DNA of 50,952 nt from NCBI RefSeq assembly GCF_944390845.1, contig NZ_CALXRM010000017.1, positions 1 through 50,952 of the forward strand, given 5' to 3'. A program made the position numbers and the translations under genes. Positions 11,422-20,388 of this stretch are shown piece by piece. Under the pieces are notes generated by a model. That model was not told where the DNA came from and made no database searches. It saw only the letters and a list, made by a program, of their open reading frames with translations. The number at the start of each line of letters is the position of its first letter. The stretch's first letter is position 1. The DNA comes from an uncultured Brachyspira sp. Its GTDB lineage: Bacteria > Spirochaetota > Brachyspiria > Brachyspirales > Brachyspiraceae.

Positions 11422-12393
11422 TTATATAGTTACCCTCAAAAATTTCATACCTTTACTGCTTTTTATTGTATAATCCCCTAAGCTAGCAGGTACCAACACA
11501 GTTTTTCCTATCTTTAAATCTATACTATTAACACTAGATTCTATTGTTCCGTCACCCTCTAAAACAATTATTATTTCAAAACTTTCTTCATTAGTTTTTG
11601 AAGTATAATCTCCGCTAATAATATATTCTTCTGTTGTAAAATAATCATTAGTAAAGACTGTATTAATTTCTAGTGTATTAGTTTTTATTTTATTATTTTT
11701 ACTAGATTTTAAGCTGAAAGCGTTAATATTTTTTATAACATTAAATGAATCTTCAATATGAAGTTCTCTTGATTTTCCATTTTTATCAACTCTATTCCAG
11801 TCATAAAGTCTGTAAGTAACATCGCTAGGAGTTTGAATTTCAGCTATAATAACATTTCCCAATATAGCATGTATACAACCGCTTGGTATATAAAAAGCAT
11901 CGCCTTTTTTAATATCAAAGTAATTGAACATATCTTCTATATTTTCTTTATTATCTATAGCCTTTTTTAAATCTTCCTTAGTTACATTTTCTTTAAGACC
12001 TATAAGAAGCTTAGCATCGCCGTAAGTATCCATTACATACCACATTTCATTTTTGCCATGCTTATTATGTCTTTTATTGGCATATTCTTCATCTGGGTGA
12101 ACTTGTATTGATAATTTATCCTTTGCATCTATCAATTTTATAAGCAATGGAAAATAATTTTCTTTATATTTAGTTCCTAACAATTTAGAACCATATTCTT
12201 TTACTAAATAAGATAAAGTTTTTCCTTTTAGTTCGCCATTAGATACAACATTATTATCATTAGGCAAATCACAAATTTCCCAACTTTCACCTATAGTTTT
12301 ATCTTTATCAAATGGTTTTGAATATACTGTGGATAAAGAATTTCCACCCCAAATAACTTCTTTTGATATTTCATCAAATTCTATTAAATACAT
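11422..12393 (-). CDS. manA: Mannose-6-phosphate isomerase, class I
   Basis: A 323-residue cupin-fold zinc enzyme interconverting mannose-6-phosphate and fructose-6-phosphate. The zinc ligands are visible: QVHP at 97-100, Glu116 in NEMWYV, and His175 in SGCIHA. The length fits the short Bacillus-type ManA. The ATG has no clear ribosome-binding site, but a good promoter lies close upstream (12400-12427), so the transcript may be nearly leaderless. It heads the operon leading into the mla-like genes. Confidence 0.9.
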   Translation of the reverse strand: MYLIEFDEISKEVIWGGNSLSTVYSKPFDKDKTIGESWEICDLPNDNNVVSNGELKGKTLSYLVKEYGSKLLGTKYKENYFPLLIKLIDAKDKLSIQVHPDEEYANKRHNKHGKNEMWYVMDTYGDAKLLIGLKENVTKEDLKKAIDNKENIEDMFNYFDIKKGDAFYIPSGCIHAILGNVIIAEIQTPSDVTYRLYDWNRVDKNGKSRELHIEDSFNVIKNINAFSLKSSKNNKIKTNTLEINTVFTNDYFTTEEYIISGDYTSKTNEESFEIIIVLEGDGTIESSVNSIDLKIGKTVLVPASLGDYTIKSSKGMKFLRVTI

Positions 12394-12399
12394 AGTCTA

Positions 12400-12427
12400 A
12401 TTATATAAGATAAAATAAATAATTCAA
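12400..12427 (-). promoter_or_regulatory. Promoter for manA operon
   Basis: On the minus strand, TTGAAT (12427-12422) and TATAAT (12405-12400) are separated by 16 bases. The -10 box ends only 6 bases before the manA ATG, implying a very short or absent leader, which agrees with the missing ribosome-binding site. Confidence 0.6.
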
Positions 12428-12431
12428 TATA

Positions 12432-12869
12432 CTATAATTTAAAATATTCTCTTATCTTACTTTCTCCTATAATTTTTATTTTATTATTAAAAAGCAAATC
12501 AGCACAAATGCCGTTGCCATTTATAAGCCTTTTACTAAAAGTTCCATCATATATTTCCCCAAAACCGCATGAAGGACTTCTTTCTTTTAAGATAGCATAT
12601 TCAGCATTATATATTTTTGCTAATTTTAATGCTTCTTCAGCTCCTTTTATAAATTCATTAGTAACATCTTCACCTCATTTATTAATAACTTTACCTTCAA
12701 TAATTTCTGACGGCTCTCTTGGAGTTGCAAGTCCTCCTAATTGTTCAGGACATATCGGTATAATATTATATCCTTTAGATATGAGTTTATGCAAATAACA
12801 ATCTCCATTATCCTTTCCATCATATCAGCATTTAACATCAAGCAAACATGCACTAACCAATATATTCAT
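12432..12869 (-). pseudogene. DUF523 family gene with two in-frame TGA codons
   Basis: The minus-strand frame from ATG at 12869 to TAG at 12432 spans 146 codons, with no frameshift, and resembles DUF523 throughout: NILVSACLLDVKC at the start, CPEQLGGLATPREP at 40-53, GEDVTNEF at 66-73, and KERSPSCG at 95-102 with IYDGTFS after it. TGA replaces codon 15 (12825-12827), where the family usually has Arg before YDG, and codon 65 (12675-12677), just before GEDVT. Everything else, including the conserved cysteines, is intact. The simplest reading is a young pseudogene. TGA serves as a stop elsewhere in the window (for example in frr), so general reassignment is unlikely. Confidence 0.8.
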
Positions 12870-12967
12870 AAAACATACTCTATTTTTAATTGTAACATTA
12901 TATATCAAAATAATTTTATTTGTATAGAATATAAAAAATAATTTATCTATTATAAAAATAAATTGCA

Positions 12968-14950
12968 TTAATGCTTAATAAATTTAACATTATTCTCAAG
13001 ATGTACTTTTTTTGATTCTTTAACAGGCAAAAAACGGTTATAATATTCTATTCCTGCCTTAATTTGATTTATTATTTTATAGTATTTTTTTGATTCATCA
13101 TATCTGCCAATTTTTTTATATAAATCTACTAAACGCTCTAATACATCTTTATATTTAGGATATATTTTTTTAATTTCTAAAAATACATCAATAGCTTTCT
13201 GATATTCATTATTATCAGTATAAACAATACCAATACAATATAAAATAGAAATATCATTAGGAAATAATTCTAAAGCTTTTTTCAAAGTTTCCAAAGCCTT
13301 TTGATATTCTCCATTATTATTATATGAAAGTCCTAACAAATACCATACAGAAATATTATCTGCATCTAATTTTATACATTTTTTTAATGCATTAATAGCA
13401 TCATTATATTTTTTCTTGCTACAAAAAGAAATACCAAGCCAATAATAACTATTAGAATAACAATCATTTAAATCTACCGCTTTTTTTAATGCTTCTATTG
13501 CTTCATCATATTGTTTATTATTATAATAAGAAGCACCAACCCAATTCCAAATAAGATAATCATCAAACTTTAAATCAGCAGTTTTTTTAAATGCCTCTAT
13601 AGCTTTATCATAATCTTTATTATTGTAATAAGAACAGCCAAGCCAGTACAAATTTTCAATATCAGAAGAATCTAATACTATTGTTTTTTCAAATGCATTT
13701 ACAGATTTACCATATTGTTTTTTACTATAAAAAGAAATTCCTAACCAATGCCAAGCAAGTTTATCATCAGCATTTAATTCAACTAGTTTTAATAATACAG
13801 CTATCGCTTCATCATAACATTCCTTTTTACTATAAGATACACCAAGAAAATATAGTGATTTTAAATCATTTATATTGAATTCCAAATATTTTTTTAATGC
13901 ATCTATTGCCTCATCATAATACTTAAGATTATGATAATAAACACCTATCCAATAATAATTTTCTATTTCATTAGGAAATAAACTCATAGCTTTCTTTATA
14001 ATATTTAAAGCTTCTTCAAATTTACCAATTTCATTATATGAGCTTCCTAGCCATATCCAGCTTTGATAATAATTGAAATCCAATTCTATAGATTTTTTCA
14101 ATGCATTAATAGCAAGTTCATAATCTTTATTTTTATGATAATTACGTCCAAGATGAAACCAAATAAACACATTATTTGGTTCTAATTCTGATAATCTTTT
14201 TAATATTTCTGCTGCTTTATCAAATTCATTTTTCTCAGAATAAGAAAGTCCTAGCCAATACATATTATCTAAATAATTTGGATTTAACTCCATAGCTTTT
14301 TGAAATGCATTTACAGCTTCATCATATTTATGTTTCTCATAATAAGCATTTCCTAGCCAATACCAATTATTCATATTATGAGGCTTTAACGAAACAGACT
14401 TTTGAAATAATTCTATAGATTTATCATATAAGCCTTTTTGATAAAAAGCATATCCAAGCCAATAATATATACCTGCATTATTTAAATCCAATTCTTCTGC
14501 TTTTTCTAAAGATAATATAGCGTCATCATATTGACCATTCTTTGCATAAGAACTTCCAAGCCAGTACAAATTATCAATATCATCAGGCAATAATTCACAT
14601 GATTTTTTTAATGCATTTATTGATTCCTCATACTCAAAATTTATATGATAAGAACAGCCAAGCCAATACCAATTAATACCATTATTTGGATCTAAATCTG
14701 CAGATTTCAAAAAAGCTTTTATAGATTCTTTATATTGATTATCTTTATAATAAGAAAAACCAAGCATAAATATATAAAATGATTCATCAGTATATAAATC
14801 TTTTAATTTAATAAAAACTTCTATTGCTTTTTTATAATTATAATTAAGTAAATATTTCTTTCCTAAATGTAGTAATTTTCCGTTCTTTAACTTATCAAAC
14901 AAACTCATTTTGTCTTCAAATTCTTTATAAATATTAAATATATCTTTCAT
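12968..14950 (-). CDS. Long tetratricopeptide-repeat protein
   Basis: A 660-residue soluble protein made almost wholly of about 17 TPR units with a 34-residue period, marked by repeats such as WYWLGCSYY and YDEAIEALKK. There is no signal peptide or membrane segment. TPR solenoids bind peptides or other proteins and have no catalytic activity. The units are very similar to one another, which points to growth by internal duplication. The gene stands alone between the DUF523 gene and the divergent frr operon. The partner is unknown. Confidence 0.88.
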   Translation of the reverse strand: MKDIFNIYKEFEDKMSLFDKLKNGKLLHLGKKYLLNYNYKKAIEVFIKLKDLYTDESFYIFMLGFSYYKDNQYKESIKAFLKSADLDPNNGINWYWLGCSYHINFEYEESINALKKSCELLPDDIDNLYWLGSSYAKNGQYDDAILSLEKAEELDLNNAGIYYWLGYAFYQKGLYDKSIELFQKSVSLKPHNMNNWYWLGNAYYEKHKYDEAVNAFQKAMELNPNYLDNMYWLGLSYSEKNEFDKAAEILKRLSELEPNNVFIWFHLGRNYHKNKDYELAINALKKSIELDFNYYQSWIWLGSSYNEIGKFEEALNIIKKAMSLFPNEIENYYWIGVYYHNLKYYDEAIDALKKYLEFNINDLKSLYFLGVSYSKKECYDEAIAVLLKLVELNADDKLAWHWLGISFYSKKQYGKSVNAFEKTIVLDSSDIENLYWLGCSYYNNKDYDKAIEAFKKTADLKFDDYLIWNWVGASYYNNKQYDEAIEALKKAVDLNDCYSNSYYWLGISFCSKKKYNDAINALKKCIKLDADNISVWYLLGLSYNNNGEYQKALETLKKALELFPNDISILYCIGIVYTDNNEYQKAIDVFLEIKKIYPKYKDVLERLVDLYKKIGRYDESKKYYKIINQIKAGIEYYNRFLPVKESKKVHLENNVKFIKH

Positions 14951-14994
14951 TTATACTCATTTACAATAAAAATTAATAATTTTAATAATGACTG

Positions 14995-15022
14995 AGTGTA
15001 TATATTTTACAATCTTTGTCAA
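14995..15022 (-). promoter_or_regulatory. Possible promoter for the TPR gene
   Basis: On the minus strand, TTGACA (15022-15017) is followed after 16 bases by TACACT (15000-14995), 45 bases before the ATG. The -35 box is perfect and the -10 box moderate. Confidence 0.45.
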
Positions 15023-15070
15023 TTATAAAACTGAACAAATACTGTTTAAATTTATAAATAAAGAATTAAC

Positions 15071-15099
15071 TTGACAATAGTATTATATTAAATTATAAT
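15071..15099 (+). promoter_or_regulatory. Promoter for frr-uppS-cdsA
   Basis: TTGACA at 15071-15076 and TATAAT at 15094-15099 with a 17-base spacer match the housekeeping sigma-70 consensus exactly. The frr ATG lies 44 bases downstream. Confidence 0.8.
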
Positions 15100-15142
15100 C
15101 TATAGAAATAAATATATTAAAAATTAAAGAGGTTTTTTATCT

Positions 15143-15691
15143 ATGTCAAAAGAATCATATAAAGATAGAATGGAAAAAGCTGTTTCAAGTTTACAGAATG
15201 ATTTAAAAGGTATAAGAACAGGAAGAGCAAATGCATCTATATTAGACGGAGTAAAAGTAGAAGCTTATGGCAGCAATATGCCATTAAAACAAGTTGGAAA
15301 CGTTTCAACACCAGATTCAAGAACTATTATGATACAGCCATTTGATAAAGGATTGGTTAGCGACATAGAAAAAGCAATATTAAAAGCAGATTTAGGTTTT
15401 AACCCTTTCAATGATGGCGGAAATATTAGAATAGTAGTACCAGAATTAACTAAAGACAGAAGAGAAGAATTAAAAAAAGGTGTTAGACATAGAGGCGAAG
15501 AAGCTAAAATTGCTATACGTAATATAAGAAGAGATGAAAACGACAGAATAAAAAAAGAATTAAAAGATAAAGTTATCACAGAAGACGAATCAAAATCACA
15601 AGAGAAAAAAATTCAAAATGAAACTGATTCATATATAAAAAAGATTGACGATTTAATTACTACTAAAGAGAAAGAACTAGATACTATATGA
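15143..15691 (+). CDS. frr: Ribosome recycling factor
   Basis: A 182-residue protein of the usual length that, with EF-G, splits the post-termination ribosome. The start (MSKESYKDRMEKAVSSLQ) and the conserved RTGRAN stretch near residues 26-31 are typical, and the C-terminal half has the charged helical pattern of domain I. GAGG precedes the ATG. The TGA stop overlaps the uppS ATG (ATGA), which indicates translational coupling. Confidence 0.96.
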   Translation: MSKESYKDRMEKAVSSLQNDLKGIRTGRANASILDGVKVEAYGSNMPLKQVGNVSTPDSRTIMIQPFDKGLVSDIEKAILKADLGFNPFNDGGNIRIVVPELTKDRREELKKGVRHRGEEAKIAIRNIRRDENDRIKKELKDKVITEDESKSQEKKIQNETDSYIKKIDDLITTKEKELDTI

Positions 15692-16410
15692 TTACTGAAA
15701 AGTCTCAAATACCCGTTCATGTAGCAATAATCATGGACGGTAATGGAAGATGGGCCAAAGCTCATAATAAAAGCAGAAGTTACGGACACAGAGCTGGAAG
15801 CGAAAATGTTATTAACATAGTAGAAGCATGCTGTGAACTTAATATAAAGTACTTAACATTATATGCTTTTTCTACAGAGAATTGGAAAAGACCGGAAGAA
15901 GAAAAAAAAGCCCTATTTCAGTTATTGAAAGAATTCTATAAAAAAGAAATTAAAAGACTTATTTCTAATAATATTCTAGTAAAACATATAGGCGATATAT
16001 CTGCTTTTCCGAAAGATACTATAAATACTATAGTAGAAACAGAAAAAGAAACTTTAGAAAAATGTAAAAATCCGATATTAACAGTAGTATTGGCTTTAAA
16101 TTATGGTTTTAGAGATGAATTAAAAAATGCCATAAGAAATATATGCAATGATGCTAAAAATAATTCTATAGATATAGAAAATATTGATGAAAATACAATC
16201 AAAGATTATCTATATACAAAAGAAATGCCGGATCCTGATCTTATAATAAGAACTTCAGGGGAAGCAAGATTAAGCAATTTTTTAATGTATCAAGCATCAT
16301 ACAGTGAATTATATTTTACAGATGTATTATGGCCTGATTTTTCTAAAGATAATTTTAAGCAAGCTATAGAAGAATATTCAAACAGAAACAGAAGATATGG
16401 AGGTCTGTAG
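15688..16410 (+). CDS. uppS: Isoprenyl (undecaprenyl) diphosphate synthase
   Basis: A 240-residue cis-prenyltransferase that extends farnesyl diphosphate with isopentenyl diphosphate to the C55 carrier used for peptidoglycan and surface polysaccharides. The catalytic Asp17 lies in MDGNGRWAK, and the conserved C-terminal RTSGEARLSNF and SELYF stretches are present. It overlaps frr by four bases and is followed by cdsA, the common frr-uppS-cdsA order. Confidence 0.95.
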   Translation: MITEKSQIPVHVAIIMDGNGRWAKAHNKSRSYGHRAGSENVINIVEACCELNIKYLTLYAFSTENWKRPEEEKKALFQLLKEFYKKEIKRLISNNILVKHIGDISAFPKDTINTIVETEKETLEKCKNPILTVVLALNYGFRDELKNAIRNICNDAKNNSIDIENIDENTIKDYLYTKEMPDPDLIIRTSGEARLSNFLMYQASYSELYFTDVLWPDFSKDNFKQAIEEYSNRNRRYGGL

Positions 16411-16417
16411 TTATAGT

Positions 16418-17323
16418 ATGAAGAAAAGACTAATCTCTGTAGCGCTTACTCTGCCGCTATTCACTATTATACTGCTTTATGATAAAGTTATTTATTTATT
16501 TCATTTACTTATATTATCCATATCAATTTTCAGTGCTTTAGAAATATTCTATATGGCTAAAGTACATAGACAAAAGAATTTAAGAACAGTTATTGCCACT
16601 ATGATAGCTATGGTTTTAGGATATGTAATCACCATTTGCGGTATTAATATATTTAAAGGCGATTTTTCTGCTCTTTATAAAATAATAGAAACAAAAAATC
16701 CTTCTATGGATTTATCATTAGTAATGGTTTTCGCTTTAATAGCTACCCTATTTATCATCAATATGTTCAAAGTACATGTATCAACTTTTGAAGAAAGAGG
16801 AAGAGCTATATTAACCGCTGTTTTTTGTTTCATATATGTGGGATTAGGTGTTTGGCATATGTCGCTTATGCGTTTTATGCCTAGCGGAAAATATTATATA
16901 GTATTTATTTTATTATGTGCTTGGATGAGTGATACAGGCGGATATGTTGTAGGAAGAAAATTAGGAAAACATAAACTTTCAAATAGTGCCTCACCAAATA
17001 AAAGTTATGAGGGATTGGTAGGAATGTTCTTATTCACTATACCAATAGGTCTATTATTTTATTATTTATCAGTTAAAGGATATTTAGCACCTGTACTTGG
17101 AAAAAATATACCAAATTTAACATTGCCTCAAATGATGTTATTAACTTCAATATTTACAATAACAGGTTTCCTTGGAGATATGGGAGAAAGTCTTATAAAA
17201 AGAATGTATGACACTAAAGACTCAAGTAAATTATTCCCAGGACATGGAGGAGTATTTGATATATTTGATAGTGTAATATTAACAACTCCTATATCATATT
17301 ATATATTCCTTCTTCTACAATAA
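16418..17323 (+). CDS. cdsA: Phosphatidate cytidylyltransferase
   Basis: An integral membrane enzyme making CDP-diacylglycerol from CTP and phosphatidic acid, 301 residues from the ATG chosen here. An in-frame ATG at 16397 lies inside uppS without a ribosome-binding site, whereas GGAGG at 16399-16403 precedes 16418, though at a longish 14 bases. Several hydrophobic helices come first. The C-terminal signature SLIKRMYDTKDSSKLFPGHG is nearly complete, but the Arg of the usual D-R-x-D is Ile here (DIFD, about residue 282). That Arg is strongly conserved, so the change is worth noting although the rest looks functional. Confidence 0.9.
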   Translation: MKKRLISVALTLPLFTIILLYDKVIYLFHLLILSISIFSALEIFYMAKVHRQKNLRTVIATMIAMVLGYVITICGINIFKGDFSALYKIIETKNPSMDLSLVMVFALIATLFIINMFKVHVSTFEERGRAILTAVFCFIYVGLGVWHMSLMRFMPSGKYYIVFILLCAWMSDTGGYVVGRKLGKHKLSNSASPNKSYEGLVGMFLFTIPIGLLFYYLSVKGYLAPVLGKNIPNLTLPQMMLLTSIFTITGFLGDMGESLIKRMYDTKDSSKLFPGHGGVFDIFDSVILTTPISYYIFLLLQ

Positions 17324-17346
17324 TATATAATAACTTTATATAAAAA

Positions 17347-17374
17347 TTGATTTTTTATAGTAAATGTTTATAAT
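17347..17374 (+). promoter_or_regulatory. Promoter of first solute-binding gene
   Basis: TTGATT at 17347-17352 and TATAAT at 17369-17374 with a 16-base spacer. The AAATTGATTTTTT core recurs before the next three paralogues. The promoter remains intact although the gene it serves is broken. Confidence 0.6.
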
Positions 17375-17399
17375 ATATAAAAAATTAAGGAGTTATTAT

Positions 17400-18729
17400 A
17401 TGAGACATTATCTAAATGTTTTTATAGTTCTTTTATTATCTGTATTTCTTTTTTCATGTGGCGGCGGTAATAAATAAGCAGAAACTAAAGCTGTTGAATT
17501 ACCTACAATAGATGAAAATACAGAAACAGAACTTATCGTTTGGGGTTGGAATGTTGCTGCTAAAGCTTTAGAAGAAACAGCAAAAACATTTAATGAAAAA
17601 TATCCAAAAATAAAAATTACAGTACAAGAATTCGGCGGTGCCGGTCAATTATATGAAAAAGCTGGTGTTGTACTTTCTTCTGGTCAAGGTGTTCCAGACA
17701 TAATGCAATTAGAAAGCGACTATGTACAAACTTATGCTGAAAATTATCCTCAGCATTTCTTAGATTTAAAATCATTAGCACCTGCTGATATAGATACTAA
17801 AGTGGATCCCATCTAAAGTATCAACTAGCTATGATACTACAGGAAAATTAGTTGCTATAGCTTGGGATTCCGGTCCTGTAGTTATGTTCTATAGAGCTGA
17901 TTTATTTAAAGAAGCTGGTATAGATCCTAATTCTATAGAAACTTATGATGACTATATTGCTGCTGGTAAAAAATTCCAAGAAAAATTCCCTAACATGAAA
18001 TTCTTTGGTAATATGTATGTACAAGATGACGGAGTTTGGAGAAATATGATGGTTCAAAATGACACTTATTATCTAAACAAAAATGGTGAAATAACTATAG
18101 CATCTCCAAAAACAATAGAAGCTACAAAAGTATTAAGAAGTTTTGCTGATGAAGGTATAATGATAAATACTGTTAACTGGGACGGATCAATAAGAGCTAA
18201 TAAAAGCGGAGAAGTAGCTACTTATATGTCTGGTGCTTGGTGGGCTGGTACTATAAAAGACCAAATGCCTGAAATGAAAGGTAAATGGGGAATTATGCCT
18301 ATGCCTGCTTATACTAAAGGCGGTATTAGAGCTTCTTCTCATGGCGGTTCTACTTTAACTATAACTGCTTCTGATCCTGTTAAACAAGCTGCTGCTTGGG
18401 CTTTTGTAGAACATTCATTATTAAATGTTGACAATCAAATATTAATGTATAAAAACTATGGATTATTCCCATCTTATTTACCTGTTTATGACGATCCTAG
18501 ATTCCAAGAAGCTGATGAGTATTTTGGAGAAGGATTTAATCAAATGTTAGGTCAAATAACTAAAGAAATACCTGCTGCAATATATACTTCTTCTGATTAT
18601 TCTGAAGTTAGAAACATTTGTGTAGGTGCTTATGAAGCTATTTTAAATAATAATGCTGATATAGAAAAAACTTTACAAGATTCAGCTCAGCAAATAAGCA
18701 GTGCTACTGGAAGAAAAATAGCTAAATAA
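17400..18729 (+). pseudogene. Sugar ABC transporter solute-binding lipoprotein, broken copy
   Basis: This first of four tandem paralogues carries two lesions. The ATG at 17400 (GGAG upstream) opens a lipoprotein signal with Cys20, but codon 26 is TAA (17475-17477), where the paralogues continue through NK-TEQ. The reading then resumes to 17808, where an extra C in CCC shifts the frame and gives a TAA at 17814. Removing one C restores DPSKVSTSYD and the frame runs to 18729. The remainder matches the intact copies closely, so the damage is recent. An internal ATG at 17884 could at most yield a 281-residue fragment without export signal. Confidence 0.85.
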
Positions 18730-18750
18730 TAATAGCTAAAAAATATAAAG

Positions 18751-18787
18751 AAAGTGTCTGATATCTATATATTGGGCACTTTTTTTA
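18751..18787 (+). terminator. Terminator after the broken binding-protein gene
   Basis: The stem AAAGTGTC (from 18751) pairs with GGGCACTTT around an AT-rich loop and is followed by a run of T. Confidence 0.7.
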
Positions 18788-18835
18788 TTGCATTAAAAAA
18801 TTATAAAATAATATTATATTTTTTCATATTTGAAA

Positions 18836-18863
18836 TTGATTTTTTTATAAATGCTATTAATAT
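18836..18863 (+). promoter_or_regulatory. Promoter of second solute-binding gene
   Basis: TTGATT (18836-18841), a 16-base spacer and TAATAT (18858-18863). The stretch TTTTTCATATTTGAAATTGA just upstream is shared with the next two copies and could be a common operator. Confidence 0.55.
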
Positions 18864-18898
18864 GTGTATAAAGTTATAAAAATAAAAAAGGAGTTCTT

Positions 18899-20218
18899 AT
18901 GGTAAAGAATTTTTTTACTAGAACATTATTAGTATTAACTGCAATAGTTATGTTATCATGTTCCGGAAACAAAGTTGAACAGCAGCAAAACGTTGAGCTT
19001 CCTACAATAGATGCCAACACAGAAACTGAATTAGAGATATGGGGCTGGAATGTTGCTGCTAGAGCATTAAAAGAAATGGCAGATATTTTTATGCAAAAGT
19101 ACCCAAAAATAAAAGTTAATGTTCAAGAATTTGGCGGCGTACAAGCTTATGAAAAATATGGTGTTGTATTAGCATCTGGAAAAGAAATACCTGATATAAT
19201 GCAAATGGAAAGCGATTATGTTCAAACATATACAGAAACTTATCCTCAAAGATTCTTTGATTTCAAAAACTATATAGATATTGAAGGTAAAGTAGATCCA
19301 TCTAAAATTTCAACAAGTTATGACAGTGAAGGAAGATTAGTATCTATACCTTGGGATTCTGGTCCTGTAGCTATGTTTTATAGAACAGATTTATTTAAAG
19401 AAGCTGGAATAGATCCTAATTCTATAGAAACTTATGATGACTATATTGCTGCTGGTAAAAAATTACAAGAAAAATTCCCTGAAGTAAAAATGACTGGTTT
19501 CCCTTATAGTAAAGATGATAATTTATGGAGATGTCTTTTAGTACAAAATGAAGTATACTTTTTGAACTCTAATGGAGAAATTACAATTTCAACTAAAAAA
19601 GCAAATGAAAGTATTTCTATGTTAAAAAGATTTATAGATGAAGGCATAGCAATGAATACTGTTAATTGGGATAGCTCTATTATGGCAAATAAAAATGGAA
19701 ATATAGCTTCTTATATAATAGGAGGCTGGTGGGGCGGTACTATAAAAGACCAAATGCCTGAAATGAAAGGCAAATGGGCTATTATGCCTATGCCTGCGTA
19801 TACTAAAGGCGGTATTAGAGCTTCTTCTTTAGGAGGTTCTGATTTAACAGTTACTGCTACAGACCCTTTAAAACAAGCTGCTGCTATAGAATTCATAAAA
19901 CAAACATTAATGGATGTTGATAATCAAATATTAATGTATGAAAAATATGGTTTATTCCCTTCATACCTTCCAGTTTATGATGATCCAAGATTCTTAAAGT
20001 CTGATGATTACTTTGGTGATGAATATAATAAAATTTTAGCAGATATAACAAAAGAAATACCACAAGTAATATATACAACAAAAGACTATGCTGAAATTAG
20101 AAGCATATCTATGAGCACTTATGAAGAAATTCTTAATAATAATGCCGACATAGAAAAAACTTTACAAAATGCTGCCGATCAAATAAGCAGTTCTACTGGA
20201 AGAAAAATAGCAAAATAA
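18899..20218 (+). CDS. Sugar ABC transporter solute-binding lipoprotein (copy 2)
   Basis: A 439-residue family 1 extracellular solute-binding protein. The lipobox ends in LSC with the lipidated Cys21. The mature protein has the two-lobe pattern, with conserved IPWDSGPVAMFYR and WWGGTIKDQMPEM segments. It would capture a sugar or oligosaccharide for the two permeases downstream. AAAGGAG precedes the ATG. It has its own promoter and terminator, so it can be expressed independently of its paralogues. The substrate cannot be read from the sequence. Confidence 0.92.
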   Translation: MVKNFFTRTLLVLTAIVMLSCSGNKVEQQQNVELPTIDANTETELEIWGWNVAARALKEMADIFMQKYPKIKVNVQEFGGVQAYEKYGVVLASGKEIPDIMQMESDYVQTYTETYPQRFFDFKNYIDIEGKVDPSKISTSYDSEGRLVSIPWDSGPVAMFYRTDLFKEAGIDPNSIETYDDYIAAGKKLQEKFPEVKMTGFPYSKDDNLWRCLLVQNEVYFLNSNGEITISTKKANESISMLKRFIDEGIAMNTVNWDSSIMANKNGNIASYIIGGWWGGTIKDQMPEMKGKWAIMPMPAYTKGGIRASSLGGSDLTVTATDPLKQAAAIEFIKQTLMDVDNQILMYEKYGLFPSYLPVYDDPRFLKSDDYFGDEYNKILADITKEIPQVIYTTKDYAEIRSISMSTYEEILNNNADIEKTLQNAADQISSSTGRKIAK

Positions 20219-20238
20219 TATAAATAAAAAATATAATG

Positions 20239-20274
20239 AAAGCGTCTGATATTAAAATATTGGACGCTTTTTTA
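20239..20274 (+). terminator. Terminator after copy 2
   Basis: AAAGCGTC pairs with GACGCTTT around an AT-rich loop, with extra TGATATT/AATATTGG pairing inside, followed by T residues. Confidence 0.75.
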
Positions 20275-20324
20275 TTATTCTAAAAAAATAATAAAAATAA
20301 CCTACATTTTTTTCATATTTAAAA

Positions 20325-20353
20325 TTGATTTTTTTTATAAATATCATTAATAT
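20325..20353 (+). promoter_or_regulatory. Promoter of third solute-binding gene
   Basis: TTGATT (20325-20330), a 17-base spacer and TAATAT (20348-20353), with the shared upstream stretch TTTTTCATATTTAAAA. Confidence 0.55.
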
Positions 20354-20388
20354 GTAGTCATAAACTTATCAAATAAAAAGGAGTTCTT

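Noticed and set aside
12675-12827. Selenoprotein or UGA-to-Trp recoding in the DUF523 gene
   Set aside because: The family positions are not normally Cys or Trp, no SECIS-like structure stands out, and TGA is a normal stop in neighbouring genes.
12508-12941. Two plus-strand frames of 96 and 66 codons
   Set aside because: They are antisense shadows of the DUF523 gene, whose minus-strand reading shows clear family motifs.
17884-18729. 281-codon solute-binding protein as a separate gene
   Set aside because: It is the 3' part of the broken first paralogue; the ATG is an internal Met with no ribosome-binding site or export signal.
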